From the NCBI RefSeq assembly GCF_049898325.1, contig NZ_JAFCXL010000012.1, forward strand, positions 62,001 to 126,000: a stretch of DNA of 64,000 nt, in the 5' to 3' direction. Below the pieces are notes generated by a model. The model made no database searches. It worked only from the letters and a program-made list of their open reading frames with translations, and was not told the DNA's origin. Source of the DNA: JAFCUW01 sp049898325. Its GTDB lineage: Bacteria; Pseudomonadota; Gammaproteobacteria; Burkholderiales; Burkholderiaceae_D. This document shows positions 26,640 to 36,684 of this stretch, piece after piece. The position numbers and the translations under genes were made by a program. Each line of letters begins with the position of its first letter. The first letter of the stretch is position 1.

Positions 26640-28682
26640 TTGAAACCATTTCTGCTTAGCACCCTGACTCTGAGCCTGGCGAGCGCGTTTGCCTTTGCCG
26701 CCGAACCGGTCACCCCGGCCGCGCCGATTTCCGGCATCGCCAAGGAGTACATCAACCCGTCCGTGCGTGCCCAGGACGATTTCTTTACGTACCTCAACGG
26801 CGAATGGCTGCGCACCACGGAGATCCCGGCGGACAAGTCGAGCTGGGGCACCTTTGCCAAGATGCGTGATGACCTCAATCCGCAGTTGCAGAGCATCATC
26901 GAGTCGGCGCAAAAAAATCCCAACAAGCAGCCCGGCACCGAGACGCAGAAAATCGGCGACCTGTACGGCAGTTACATGGACGAGGCGCGCCTGAACGCGC
27001 TCGGTTACAAGCCGCTGGCGGCGCAGTTGCAGCGCATTCGCCTGGTCAAGGACAAAAAGGGCCTGCCAGCGTTGATCTCGCACCTGGCGCAGATCGGTGT
27101 GGGCACCCCGTACGGCATGTACGTGGGCCAGGATGCCAAGCAATCGACGGTCTACGCCGTCAGCATCGGCCAGAGCGGACTGGGCTTGCCTGACCGCGAT
27201 TACTACCTCAAGAAGGATGACGCCAAGCTGGCCGAAGCGCTGGTCAAGTACGAGCAGTACGTGGCAGCCACGCTGGGCATGATTGGCGACAAGAACGCCG
27301 CTGCCGAAGCGAAAGCCATCATTGCGCTGGAAACCGCGCTGGCGCAGGCGCAGTGGACCAAGGTGGAAAACCGCGACCCCGTCAAGCGCTACAACAAGAT
27401 GAGCATGAGCGAACTGGCCGCGCTGACCCCCGGCTACGACTGGAAAACGGCGATGGCCGCCGCCGGCGTGGCGGGCAAGACCGATTACGTCATCGTCGGC
27501 CAGCCCAGCTACCTCAAGGCGATGGACCAGGTGCTGGGGCAGACCGACCTGGCCACCCTGAAGTCCTACTTCACCTGGCAGCTGCTGCGCGCCTACGCGC
27601 CCTACCTGTCGAAAGAGTTTTACGATGCCAACTTCGCCTTCTACGGCGCCGTTATTTCTGGCACCAAGGAAAACCAGCCGCGCTGGAAAAATGCCGTCGG
27701 CACCGTTGAAAACGTGCTGGGCGAGGCCGTCGGCCACGTCTACGTGACGCAACATTTCCCCGCCGAGCGCAAGGCCCGCATGGAGCAGCTCGTGGCCAAC
27801 GTGCTCGCCGCCTACAAGCAGAGCATCGACACGCTCGACTGGATGAGCCCCGAGACCAAGAAAGAAGCGCAGGCCAAGCTGGCCAAGTTCTCGCCGAAAA
27901 TCGGCTACCCGGACAAGTGGCGCGACTATTCGGCCTTGACCATCAAGCCGCATGATTTGGCGGGCAACATGATGCGCGCCCGCACCTTCGCCTACAACCG
28001 CGGCATCAACAAGCTGGGCAAGCCGATCGACCGCGCCGAGTGGGGCATGACGCCGCAAACCGTCAACGCCTACTACAGCTCGACGATGAATGAAATCGTG
28101 TTCCCCGCCTCGATCCTGCAGCCGCCATTTTTTGACATGCGTGCCGACGATGCCGTCAACTACGGTGGCATCGGCGCCGTGATCGGCCACGAAATCAGCC
28201 ATGGTTTCGACGATAAGGGCAGCATGTCCGACGGCGACGGCAACCTGCGCGACTGGTGGACCAAGGAAGACCGCGCGCGCTTCCAGGCCAAGGCCGACGC
28301 CCTGACGGCGCAGTACAGCAACTACAGCCCGCTGCCCGGTTACAACGTCAATGGCGCCCTCACCCTGGGCGAGAACATCGGCGACAACTCCGGCGTGGCG
28401 ATCGCCTACAAAGCCTACAAATTGTCGCTCGGTGGCAAGCCGGCGCCCGTCATCGACGGCTTCACGGGTGACCAGCGCTTCTTCATGGGCTTTGGCCAGG
28501 TCTGGCGCATGAAAATGCGCGAAGCGCAGCAGATCGTGCAGGTCAAGACCGATCCCCATTCGCCAGGGCAATTCCGCACCAACGGCACCATGGTCAACCA
28601 GCCGGCGTTCTACGAAGCATTCGACGTCAAGCCGGGCGACAAGATGTACGTGGCGCCGGACAAGCGCGTGATCATCTGGTAA
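26640..28682 (+). CDS. M13 family zinc metallopeptidase (copy 1)
   Basis: A 680-residue neprilysin/PepO-type peptidase with a signal peptide (first 21 residues). The zinc site is H517-E-I-S-H521 in VIGHEISHGFDD, with the third ligand in LTLGENIGDNSG. The start is TTG at 26640, preceded by AAGGA. It cleaves small peptides, probably in the periplasm. A second, clearly similar gene follows, 90 bp downstream. Confidence 0.93.
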   Translation: MKPFLLSTLTLSLASAFAFAAEPVTPAAPISGIAKEYINPSVRAQDDFFTYLNGEWLRTTEIPADKSSWGTFAKMRDDLNPQLQSIIESAQKNPNKQPGTETQKIGDLYGSYMDEARLNALGYKPLAAQLQRIRLVKDKKGLPALISHLAQIGVGTPYGMYVGQDAKQSTVYAVSIGQSGLGLPDRDYYLKKDDAKLAEALVKYEQYVAATLGMIGDKNAAAEAKAIIALETALAQAQWTKVENRDPVKRYNKMSMSELAALTPGYDWKTAMAAAGVAGKTDYVIVGQPSYLKAMDQVLGQTDLATLKSYFTWQLLRAYAPYLSKEFYDANFAFYGAVISGTKENQPRWKNAVGTVENVLGEAVGHVYVTQHFPAERKARMEQLVANVLAAYKQSIDTLDWMSPETKKEAQAKLAKFSPKIGYPDKWRDYSALTIKPHDLAGNMMRARTFAYNRGINKLGKPIDRAEWGMTPQTVNAYYSSTMNEIVFPASILQPPFFDMRADDAVNYGGIGAVIGHEISHGFDDKGSMSDGDGNLRDWWTKEDRARFQAKADALTAQYSNYSPLPGYNVNGALTLGENIGDNSGVAIAYKAYKLSLGGKPAPVIDGFTGDQRFFMGFGQVWRMKMREAQQIVQVKTDPHSPGQFRTNGTMVNQPAFYEAFDVKPGDKMYVAPDKRVIIW

Positions 28683-28699
28683 TTGCCGGCGCAGCGCAC

Positions 28700-28727
28700 C
28701 GGCCACCGCTGCATGCAGCGGTGGCCG
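28700..28727. terminator. 28-bp perfect palindrome between the M13 genes
   Basis: CGGCCACCGCTGCA is followed directly by its exact complement. The following bases (TTTCATT) give only a weak T-run, so it may be a weak terminator, an RNA-stabilising hairpin or a protein-binding site. Confidence 0.6.
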
Positions 28728-28772
28728 TTTCATTGGGTATGTTCGTTCAATAATAAAACACGCGGAGAATAC

Positions 28773-30839
28773 GTGAAACCAACTCTTATCAGCGCCCTGA
28801 TCCTCGGCGCCCTGGCCACTATCGGCCAGGCCAGCGCCGCCACTCCCGCCAAGGCCGATGTGGCCAAGGCCGCCAAAGCGGGCAGCGCGTCCGGCATCGA
28901 TGTGCAGTATGTCGACCGGGCCGTACGCGTCCAGGACGATTTCTTTGTCCACATGAACGGCAAATGGCTCAAGGACACCGCCATCCCCGCCGACAAGTCG
29001 AGCTGGGGCTCGTTCCAGAAGCTCGACGACGACACCCAGCCGCAACTGCGCGCCATCATTGAAAAGTCCGCCAGCGGCACCCCCGCAGCCGGCACCGACG
29101 CCCAGCGCATTGGTGACTTTTACGCCAGCTTCATGGATGAGAAAAAAGTCGATGCGCTGGGCCTGGCCCCGCTCAGCGGTGAACTGGCGGGCATCGCCGC
29201 GCTCAAGGACAAGGCGGCCATTCCCGCCCTGCTGGCGCACCTCGGTCAGCTGGGCGTGGGCGTGCCCTACGACTTCGGCATCCACCAGGACGCCAAGGAT
29301 TCGACCAAGTACGTCGCCGACATCGGCCAGGGCGGCCTGGGCCTGCCCGACCGCGATTACTACCTGAAAGGGGACGACGCCAAGCTGGCCGACGCCCTGG
29401 CCAAGTATCGCGTGCACGTGGAAAAAATGCTGGCCTTGGCCGGCGACAAGAACGCCGCTGCGAATGCCAAAAAAATCGTCGATTTCGAAACCGAGATCGC
29501 CAAGCTGCAGTGGACCAAGGTGGAAAACCGCGATCCCGTCAAGACCTACAACAAGGTCGAGCTGGCCAAGATGGCCGAACTGGCGCCCGGTTACGACTGG
29601 GCCGGCTATCTGGCCGCCGCCGGCATCAGCCAGAAGGCCGGCTATGTCATCGTCAGCCAGCCCAGCTACCTGAAGGGCTTCGCCGCCCTGTCGGCCGCCA
29701 CCCCGCTCGACACCTGGCAAGCCTACCTGCAGTTCCACACCATCGGCGCCTACGCCAACTACCTGGCCAAGCCCTTCGTCGATGAGCGCTTCGCCTTCTA
29801 CGGCACGGTGCTGTCGGGCGTGACGGAAATGCGGCCCCGCTGGAAACGCGCCGTGACCACGGTCGAAGCGTCGCTGGGCGAAAGTCTTGGCAAGCTGTAC
29901 GTGGAAGAACACTTCCCGGCCGAGCGCAAAGCGCGCATGGAAGTGCTGGTGAAAAACCTGCTGGCTGCCTACAAATCGAGCATCGACAAGCTCGACTGGA
30001 TGAGCCCGGCGACGAAGAAGGAAGCGCAAGCCAAGCTGGCCAAGTTCACCCCGAAAATCGGCTACCCCAACCGGTGGAAAGATTACTCGGCGCTGGTGGT
30101 CACCCGTGACGACCTGGTCGGCAACGTCATGCGCTCGCGCACGCTCGAGAGCAAGCGCGAACTGAACAAACTGGGCAAGCCGATCGACCGTGAAGAGTGG
30201 GGCATGACGCCGCAGACCGTCAATGCCTACTACAACCCGGAAATGAACGAAATCGTGTTCCCCGCCTCGATCCTGCAGCCGCCGTTTTTTGACGCTGGCG
30301 CCGACGACGCGGTCAATTACGGCGCCATCGGCGCCGTCATTGGCCACGAAATCAGCCACGGTTTCGATGACCAGGGCGCCCAGTACGATGGCGACGGCAA
30401 CCTGCGCGACTGGTGGACGGCGGCCGATCACAAGAATTTTGATGTCAAAACCAAGATGCTGGTGAAACAGTACAGCGGCTACAGTCCCTTACCCGGCTAC
30501 CCGGTCAATGGCGAGCTGACCCTGGGCGAGAATATTGCCGACAACTCGGGCCTGGCGATCGCCTACAAAGCCTACAAGATCTCGCTCAATGGCAAGAAGG
30601 CTCCAGTGATCGACGGTTTGACAGGCGACCAGCGTTTCTTCATGGGCTTTGGCCAGGTATGGCGCATGAAAATGCGCGAGGCGCAGCAGATCGTGCAGGT
30701 CAAAACCGATCCGCACGCGCCCGGCCAGTTCCGCGCCAACGGCACCCTGATGAACCAGCCGGGCTTTTACGATGCCTTCAAGGTCAAGCCGGGCGACAAG
30801 ATGTATCTGGCGCCGAAGGAGCGGGTCATTATCTGGTAA
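28773..30839 (+). CDS. M13 family zinc metallopeptidase (copy 2)
   Basis: A 688-residue paralogue of the preceding gene, sharing long segments such as HFPAERKARM and NKLGKPIDR-EWGMTPQTVNAYY. The zinc motif is H525-E-I-S-H529, with LTLGENIADNSG. The signal peptide (LISALILGALATIGQASAA) is different from copy 1 and is followed by an Ala/Lys-rich linker. I chose the GTG at 28773 with a CGGAG ribosome-binding site; the upstream open part overlaps the palindrome and does not look like a signal sequence. A terminator follows. Confidence 0.92.
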   Translation: MKPTLISALILGALATIGQASAATPAKADVAKAAKAGSASGIDVQYVDRAVRVQDDFFVHMNGKWLKDTAIPADKSSWGSFQKLDDDTQPQLRAIIEKSASGTPAAGTDAQRIGDFYASFMDEKKVDALGLAPLSGELAGIAALKDKAAIPALLAHLGQLGVGVPYDFGIHQDAKDSTKYVADIGQGGLGLPDRDYYLKGDDAKLADALAKYRVHVEKMLALAGDKNAAANAKKIVDFETEIAKLQWTKVENRDPVKTYNKVELAKMAELAPGYDWAGYLAAAGISQKAGYVIVSQPSYLKGFAALSAATPLDTWQAYLQFHTIGAYANYLAKPFVDERFAFYGTVLSGVTEMRPRWKRAVTTVEASLGESLGKLYVEEHFPAERKARMEVLVKNLLAAYKSSIDKLDWMSPATKKEAQAKLAKFTPKIGYPNRWKDYSALVVTRDDLVGNVMRSRTLESKRELNKLGKPIDREEWGMTPQTVNAYYNPEMNEIVFPASILQPPFFDAGADDAVNYGAIGAVIGHEISHGFDDQGAQYDGDGNLRDWWTAADHKNFDVKTKMLVKQYSGYSPLPGYPVNGELTLGENIADNSGLAIAYKAYKISLNGKKAPVIDGLTGDQRFFMGFGQVWRMKMREAQQIVQVKTDPHAPGQFRANGTLMNQPGFYDAFKVKPGDKMYLAPKERVIIW

Positions 30840-30858
30840 CACGGCGTTTTTGCTAAAG

Positions 30859-30886
30859 ACGGTCACTGCGGTGGCCGTTTTTTTTT
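30859..30886 (+). terminator. Terminator after the M13 pair
   Basis: ACGGTCAC-TGCG-GTGGCCGT (one G-T pair) followed by nine T, 20 bp after the stop. Confidence 0.88.
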
Positions 30887-30986
30887 CGTGCACGCCGTCG
30901 CGCGGCGCCGCTGCAAAAAATTTGTTGAGCGACCCAAGGCTGACAAATATTTCCCTTGTGGAAAATAAAGATCGTTGGCGCCTGCC

Positions 30987-31025
30987 TATGAAAACGGCGA
31001 AACGGGGCGCATTTGCGTTTTCATA
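30987..31025. repeat. 10-bp inverted repeat in the gap before the beta-helix gene
   Basis: TATGAAAACG and CGTTTTCATA are separated by 19 bases. The gene-free stretch 30887-31184 also holds TTTCTTACA (31089-31097) and an inverted GTAAGAAT (31142-31149), discussed with the similar motifs near 36,617 and 56,411. No canonical promoter was clear. Confidence 0.4.
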
Positions 31026-31184
31026 AGATAAATAGTAAGCGACAACTGCCATGGTAATTTAAGAAAGTGTTTTACGCGACCCTTACAATTTCTTACAGCT
31101 AGGGTAGTTCTGGAGCGATAAACTGGATTTAGGAGTTTCCCGTAAGAATCATTTTGTTAACAGTTTGTCCAGCCAGGAATCATC

Positions 31185-32603
31185 ATGTCCCACACCTATA
31201 CAGCGCCACATGCCTTCTCCCTGCGGCGAAGTGCCGCCTTCGCCTGCATGCTCGCCGGCGCTTCAGTATCGAGCCTGGCGGCGGCGGCCACGCTCAGCGT
31301 CGGTCCCGGTAAAACCTATGCCAAACCGTGTGCAGCGATCGCGCGCGCCGCCGCTGGCGATACGGTGGAAATCGCCGGTGGAAACACGTATGCGGGGGAT
31401 GTTTGCTATGTCGGTGTCAGCAATCTGACGATTCGCGGCATCAACGGCCGTCCGCGCATCGACGCGGCGGGGGCCAATGCGGGCGGCAAGGGGATCTGGG
31501 TTATCACTGGCAACAATGTGACGGTCGACAATGTCGAAATGCTCAATGCCAAGGTGCCGGACCAGAATGGCGCCGCCTTGCGCCTGGAAGGGGTGAACTT
31601 TACTCTGCGCAACAGCTTTATTCACGATAACGAAAACGGCATCCTGTCGGGCGCCATCCCGGCCAGCAATATCGTGATCGAAAACACCGAGTTCGGTCAC
31701 AACGGCTACGGCACCGGCTACACCCACAACCTGTACATCGGCCAGGTCGCCAGCCTGAGCTTTCGCTTCAATTACAGCCACGATGCCAACGTCGGCCACA
31801 ATCTGAAATCGCGCGCCGCTGTCAACACCATCGCCTACAACCGCTTCTCCAGCACTGCGCCGGGTGTGACAGGCAGCACCGCCAGCGGCCAGCCCAGCTA
31901 CGAGATCAATCTGCCGAATGCGGGCACCAGCTACATTATCGGCAACGTCATCGAGCAACCGGCAGCGAACCAGAACCCGGCCATGGTGTCGTACGGCGAA
32001 GAAGGGGCAGTCAATCCAGGGCAGGATTTATACGTCATCAACAATACCTTCCTCAACGACGACAGCGTGCGCGGCACCTTCGTTCAGGTCGGCAGCGGCG
32101 TGACCGTGCCGGTCCTTCTGCAAAACAATATTTTTGGTGGCACCGGCACGCTGTCGAACCAGGCCGCGGCGATCGACCGCAACAATTACCGCTCGGTGGC
32201 GCCGGGTTTCCTGGACCGCGCCAGCTACGATCTCCACCCGAGCGCCAATGCGCTGGTGATCAACGCTGGTTCGATCCCCGGCAAGTCAGCCTCCGGCGTG
32301 GCGCTGGCGCCTGCGTTCCAGTACAAGCACGTGGCCGGCAGTGAAGCGCGCGTCAATAGCGGTGGTATCGACATCGGCGCGTACGAGGCCTTAAGCACAA
32401 CGACGCCAACGCCAAACTGGACTGCGTGCGCCGTCGAAGGCGGTATCTGTCGCGTGCCGGGCAGCGTGAAAGTGCGTTACGGCGCCGGCACCAGCTATTT
32501 CTATCGTAACGTTAAGGCCAGCGTGTTTTGTAACAACAAGGTGTTTGGCGACCCGGCGCCGGGCGTTGTCAAGTCGTGCAGCTACACCGCCCTCGCCAGG
32601 TAA
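31185..32603 (+). CDS. Secreted right-handed beta-helix protein
   Basis: A 472-residue exported protein with a signal peptide (to about residue 35, ACMLAGASVSSLAAAA). Residues 60-330 read as a right-handed parallel beta-helix with repeated N-rich turns (NNVTVDNVEM, NFTLRNSFIHDN, YVINNTF), a fold shared with pectate lyases and other polysaccharide enzymes. Two short disulfide-prone cysteine sets are visible. The last 60 residues form a separate domain (WTACAVEGGICRVPG, VRYGAG, VFCNNKVFGDP) that I think is carbohydrate-binding, from its look alone. The catalytic residues are not identified, so lyase activity is inferred. Confidence 0.78.
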   Translation: MSHTYTAPHAFSLRRSAAFACMLAGASVSSLAAAATLSVGPGKTYAKPCAAIARAAAGDTVEIAGGNTYAGDVCYVGVSNLTIRGINGRPRIDAAGANAGGKGIWVITGNNVTVDNVEMLNAKVPDQNGAALRLEGVNFTLRNSFIHDNENGILSGAIPASNIVIENTEFGHNGYGTGYTHNLYIGQVASLSFRFNYSHDANVGHNLKSRAAVNTIAYNRFSSTAPGVTGSTASGQPSYEINLPNAGTSYIIGNVIEQPAANQNPAMVSYGEEGAVNPGQDLYVINNTFLNDDSVRGTFVQVGSGVTVPVLLQNNIFGGTGTLSNQAAAIDRNNYRSVAPGFLDRASYDLHPSANALVINAGSIPGKSASGVALAPAFQYKHVAGSEARVNSGGIDIGAYEALSTTTPTPNWTACAVEGGICRVPGSVKVRYGAGTSYFYRNVKASVFCNNKVFGDPAPGVVKSCSYTALAR

Positions 32604-32632
32604 AATGATCTGCCGCCAATGTGACACGAAAA

Positions 32633-32658
32633 AAAAACCGCTCATCGAGCGGTTTTTT
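32633..32658. terminator. Bidirectional terminator
   Basis: AACCGCTC-ATC-GAGCGGTT with an A-run before and a T-run after it. It lies between the plus-strand beta-helix gene and the minus-strand cytochrome and can serve both. Confidence 0.88.
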
Positions 32659-32674
32659 TCAATGGAATGAACGC

Positions 32675-33523
32675 TTATTTGGCGGCGGCGGCCATGTAGT
32701 CGACGGCCGCCTTGACATCGCTGTCGGAGGCAGCCGAGCCACCTTTCGGCGGCATCATGCCGGCCTTGCCCTGGAAACCCTTGATGGCGTGTTCGTACAG
32801 GGTGGCGCTGCCCTGGGCGATGCGCGCAGCCCAGGCGGCCTTGTCGGCGAACTTGGGCGCACCGGCGATGCCGGCGCCGTGGCAGGCGACGCAGGCGGCG
32901 TCGTAGGTCTTTTTGCCGGCGTCGGCCAGCGCGACAGGTGACGGCGTGCTTACGGCAGGCGCGGCGGCGACAGCCGGGGCGGCAACGGCAGCCGGGTCCG
33001 GCGTGGCGGCGGCTGCCGGGGCGAGCGCGGCCGGCTCCTTGAAGGTGGCGCCGGATTTGTTGCTCATATATACAACGGCACGCGCCACTTCGACGTCGTC
33101 CAGATCGGGATTGCCGCCCTTCGCAGGCATGCCGCGGAGCCCTTCGATGGCATGCTTGAGCAAGGTGTCGTAGCCCTGGCCGATACGGGCGGCCCAGGCG
33201 CCGTTGTCGCCCAGCTTCGGCGCACCGGCGGCGCCGCTGGTGTGGCAGGCGGCGCAGATGGCGGTGTAGACGGCTTCGCCCGATTGCAGCACCTTGGGCG
33301 CCGATGCATCGCGGAACGTGAAGCCCACATCGGCCACCGGTTGCAAGCGGGCGTCAACGGCCTTGGCGTCCTGGCTGTCGGAGCCGGCACCGGTGAGTTT
33401 TTCAGTAGTGACGAACGACACCAGCAAGATAATGCCGATGACGGTGACGAGAAAGAAGCCGGCCACTGCAGCGACGAGCTGCTTGGGGGTACGGATTGCG
33501 GATTCGCTATGTGCGTCGCTCAT
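32675..33523 (-). CDS. Membrane-anchored diheme cytochrome c
   Basis: A 282-residue c-type cytochrome with an N-terminal membrane anchor (about residues 17-38). Two heme c sites are present, C90-A-A-C-H94 and C211-V-A-C-H215, each in a c5-like domain with an axial methionine in RGMPAKGG and GMMPPKGG. The domains are joined by an Ala/Pro-rich linker. It probably carries electrons in the respiratory chain; the partner is not visible here. Confidence 0.92.
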   Translation of the reverse strand: MSDAHSESAIRTPKQLVAAVAGFFLVTVIGIILLVSFVTTEKLTGAGSDSQDAKAVDARLQPVADVGFTFRDASAPKVLQSGEAVYTAICAACHTSGAAGAPKLGDNGAWAARIGQGYDTLLKHAIEGLRGMPAKGGNPDLDDVEVARAVVYMSNKSGATFKEPAALAPAAAATPDPAAVAAPAVAAAPAVSTPSPVALADAGKKTYDAACVACHGAGIAGAPKFADKAAWAARIAQGSATLYEHAIKGFQGKAGMMPPKGGSAASDSDVKAAVDYMAAAAK

Positions 33524-33878
33524 GAATGTCCCTAAAACAAATTATGAAATTTGCCCAACCACCCGGTTTGCTTAAGAAAATGCAAACTCTCGCCAACGGG
33601 CGATTATAGACCCAACAGCGACCGTTTGGAATCAATTTACCTTCTCAGTGCCCCCTTCTTGCCTGCCAGTCACAGGTCCGGTAGTTCGCGTCCTGCTCGC
33701 TCCTGAACTGTTGCAATATCTGCGGAAGGACGGCGAGACACGCTGGCGGACGCGACACGAATTTTCTTAATGCCAATCCAGTGTGCAAAATTTTCTGACG
33801 TTCCAAGAATGCGATTCGCCATTAAGTTTCGCCCGCCCACGACTACTTACCGATTAACCAAAGGACTAGCACCTGAAG
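33524..33878. other. Gene-free stretch before the VanZ pseudogene
   Basis: I see no intact gene in these 355 bp. The left part must hold the cytochrome promoter. The right part may contain decayed 5' remains of the VanZ-like gene. Confidence 0.5.
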
Positions 33879-35079
33879 ATGTTTCGGCTTGCATTATTGC
33901 TTGTCTTGTTCACAGTGTGAGGAGCTTGCTTCCTCTCGTCGAATGGCGCGTGCCCAAGAAGGCTTTGTTCACGTTTGCTCTGGCCTAGCCGGATGCAGTC
34001 GAAAGTGTGGATATCATCCAAAATGTGCTTACTAACGCGCCATTCGGCCTCTTCATCGTTCTCTGGCGAAGCGGGAGCGATCGATGATGTCGTCCGACCT
34101 GATTGCCATCGTTTTTGGTGGACTGTTAAGCTTGGCAATGGAAACGTTGCGGCAATTTAAGCCATCGCGCACGGCCTCGTTTTCCGCTTTGGCCATGAAC
34201 GTGCTCGGCACGCTCGCTGGCGCCATGCTGGTTACCCTGCTCCGTCCGCAGTCGCAATCGGCGCGGACCTCGCGCAATGTCCGCCGATAATGGCTGCATG
34301 TCTATACCGTGCCAAGTATGGGCGTCGTAGTGCTTGCCCTGTGGTTTCTTTCCCAAACCAACTCTCTCGTTCCTACCTTCGATGTTGGTCAGATCCGCCA
34401 TGCGCTGTCCCCCTTGTGGTTTCCCTTGCGCTTGCTGGCGCTACTGGTCTGTGTCGGTAATATTTATTCGGTGGGATTGCTTCCCAGGACGGCGTTAATG
34501 CCGGGGAAATCTGCGGCCAGCCTGTTTGTGTCTTTTATTGCCCTTACTTCACTTGCGAGATTCTGATCGATTGTCGCCAGTTATTGCCGTAGGCGGTACT
34601 CGGCAGCGTGTTGGCCGTGCCCGCTGTACTGATGTGGCGGAGCCGCCGGTTGGCACCCAGCAGCGATACCGGCATGATCGCCATTGTTGCAGGGTTCGTC
34701 ATTAGTGAATTCGCCCCCGCCAACGGTCCCTTGCAGCCGGACTTTAACCGGCTACCCTTATTGGGTCAGATGCGCACTTTGTCCGGCCTAGAAAATATTC
34801 TCGAAGTGTTCAGGCCATTTTTCCATCCTGGCTTTTTTGCACGAGGTTTGACTTCGCCGTACTGGCGTCAAACGGTGTCCCTTCTGGGAGCGTGGCCATT
34901 TGCAACGGCGTGCTTGCACTTGAATCAATGCACCAGAATGTCACGGGTTGCTACGGCGACATTACCCAAGTGCTCCTCGTACTGGCTGGGTGGTGCCGTG
35001 GATGTTTGGTTATGCCCACTACGCATTCGTGTCGCCGGCGCTACGTTTACACGAGGTGCCGGCAGGGCAGCGACTCTGA
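33879..35079 (+). pseudogene. Decayed VanZ-family gene
   Basis: Several frames read in the same direction and order carry parts of one VanZ-family membrane protein: MFRLALLLVLFTV then stop; SLLPLVEWRVPKKALF; VDIIQNVLTNAPFGLFIVLW; a long piece with SSDLIAIVFGGLLSLAMETL from 34090; an in-frame TAA at 34288-34290; LPLLGQMRTLSGLENILEVF from 34744; then YGDITQVLLVLAGW and finally VPWMFGYAHYAFVSPALRL ending at the TGA at 35077. At least five frameshifts or stops are needed. The ends are approximate. Intact VanZ-like genes are common in exosortase-linked polysaccharide loci, so this is probably a lost member of the neighbouring system. Confidence 0.8.
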
Positions 35080-35201
35080 ACCCGCCTATCGGGTAGCAAT
35101 CGCGGCATGCTGTTCACTTTTAATGAACGCCCTGTGCGCACCGTTGCTTGCCCGGTTGCGTTCCTTTTGACGCCAATGTGCAGCCCTGCTGCGATATCGG
35201 C

Positions 35202-36386
35202 TTACGTGAAATGTTGGCCATGAATCGCGTTCCTCCAACTGCTGCGCAAGGCCAGCACTTTTTTAGCCAATGTGATTCCAGGCTTTTCTATATATCGAAA
35301 CGTCAACGTTGCTATTCCCAACAGCGGTGGCACAACGACTCCGATCAACATCCAGAATTGAAGGGGCGACATGGTTATGACAGCGGAGCGTCCGACTAAC
35401 CAATTGATTACAAGAAAAAGCAAGATTCCGTGCAGCAAATAAATGCTATACGCCAGTTCACCCAGCCTTCTCGATGTGTTGTTCGTCAGCAGTCCGAACA
35501 GGCTGGCACCGCCGGCGATGAGGCTGAATGCGAGGGTCAGCAAAGCCAGCGGCAGCCACTCATAAGCTGTGGGGAATGCCGTCACCGAGAGCAGAGCGAC
35601 AAGCGCTAGCGTCGACCCCGTCTTTGTTCGTGCGAGGCCACAAAACCTTTGATTTCTCACGATCAGCGCAGAAAAAATACCTCCCGCAAATACAAACGCC
35701 ATGTGCAAACTCATATGCAACACTACGCTCAGCAACAACATGGCCGTGGCCATCAAGAGCAGCCTCCACTTCACGCGTTGCCCCGCAGTCACAGCAAAAA
35801 GCGGAAGGGAAAAGTAAAACATCCATTCGTAAGGAAGGGACCATGTGACCCCAGCGACGATCAGATGCGCTGGTATTTGATTGATGTCTGGCGCACGGAC
35901 CAGTGTGAAAGTGATCCATTCAAGTAGGCAACGAAGGACATACCGGAACGAGTCATGCCAAATGCCTTTGGAAAGAATGGCAACGAAAAGAAATAGCACG
36001 CCTATGGCGAAAAAATACAAGGGTGTCAGACGGAAAAAGCGGCCTATGAAGAAGGCATTCCAATCATAGTTTTGACCACGGCTGTCGAGTAGCTTGGTGT
36101 AAAAAAGAAAGCTCGTGATCATGAAGAACAGCGAAACGCTGGACTGGCCCAACTGCGTGTACAGATACGACGGCGGTAATTGCCATAGGCCAGTATGCGA
36201 ATAGATCAGCCAAACGGCCGCGTGGTGGACAAACACAAAAAAGGCTAAATAGCCGCGCAATCCATCGATCGACATGAAGCGACTGGCCGCGGCATCCTCG
36301 GAACGGTCCCACTTTGCCATGAGGGCGACGGAGAAAAATGCGAGGATCGTTAAACAGATCACAGCTAGAGGAGTTGGGTAATTCAT
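35202..36386 (-). CDS. Acyltransferase family 3 membrane protein
   Basis: A 394-residue polytopic membrane protein of the OafA/YrhL type. The family signatures are RFMSIDGLRGYLAFFVFVHHAAVW near residues 36-60 (with the paired histidines) and FFIGRFFRLTPLYFF. About ten hydrophobic segments are visible. Such proteins O-acetylate or O-acylate surface polysaccharides or lipids. It lies between a VanZ pseudogene and the PEP-CTERM gene, so it probably modifies the local exopolysaccharide. The codon use is less GC-rich than in the housekeeping genes. Confidence 0.87.
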   Translation of the reverse strand: MNYPTPLAVICLTILAFFSVALMAKWDRSEDAAASRFMSIDGLRGYLAFFVFVHHAAVWLIYSHTGLWQLPPSYLYTQLGQSSVSLFFMITSFLFYTKLLDSRGQNYDWNAFFIGRFFRLTPLYFFAIGVLFLFVAILSKGIWHDSFRYVLRCLLEWITFTLVRAPDINQIPAHLIVAGVTWSLPYEWMFYFSLPLFAVTAGQRVKWRLLLMATAMLLLSVVLHMSLHMAFVFAGGIFSALIVRNQRFCGLARTKTGSTLALVALLSVTAFPTAYEWLPLALLTLAFSLIAGGASLFGLLTNNTSRRLGELAYSIYLLHGILLFLVINWLVGRSAVITMSPLQFWMLIGVVVPPLLGIATLTFRYIEKPGITLAKKVLALRSSWRNAIHGQHFT

Positions 36387-36684
36387 CGCATGGCAACTTT
36401 AGGAAAGTCCAGTAAGTCTATCCTGTCCTAACGCGCCCACGAAAAATTTTGTCCGAGCAACTTCAGATTTGTTGTAGGGCGATCGCATGGCCATGGCGTA
36501 GTGCCGGCCAGCACACGTCCGTTCTGCAGGCACGGAGCTCTACGATACCGGCCACATTGCCACTAGATGCCTCGGGCCACGACCATTGACCAGCTAATGT
36601 GCCGCCCTGTCGAAAATTCTTACATCTACAGCGATTTTTTCCGGAATATTTTTCTAAGTCATTGATAAGTAAGGATTATTTTTA

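Noticed and set aside
26532..30431. A 1299-codon open frame on the minus strand across both M13 genes
   Set aside because: It is antisense to two clear M13 peptidases and has low-complexity His/Ala/Gly/Arg-rich composition. Long antisense frames are usual in GC-rich genes.
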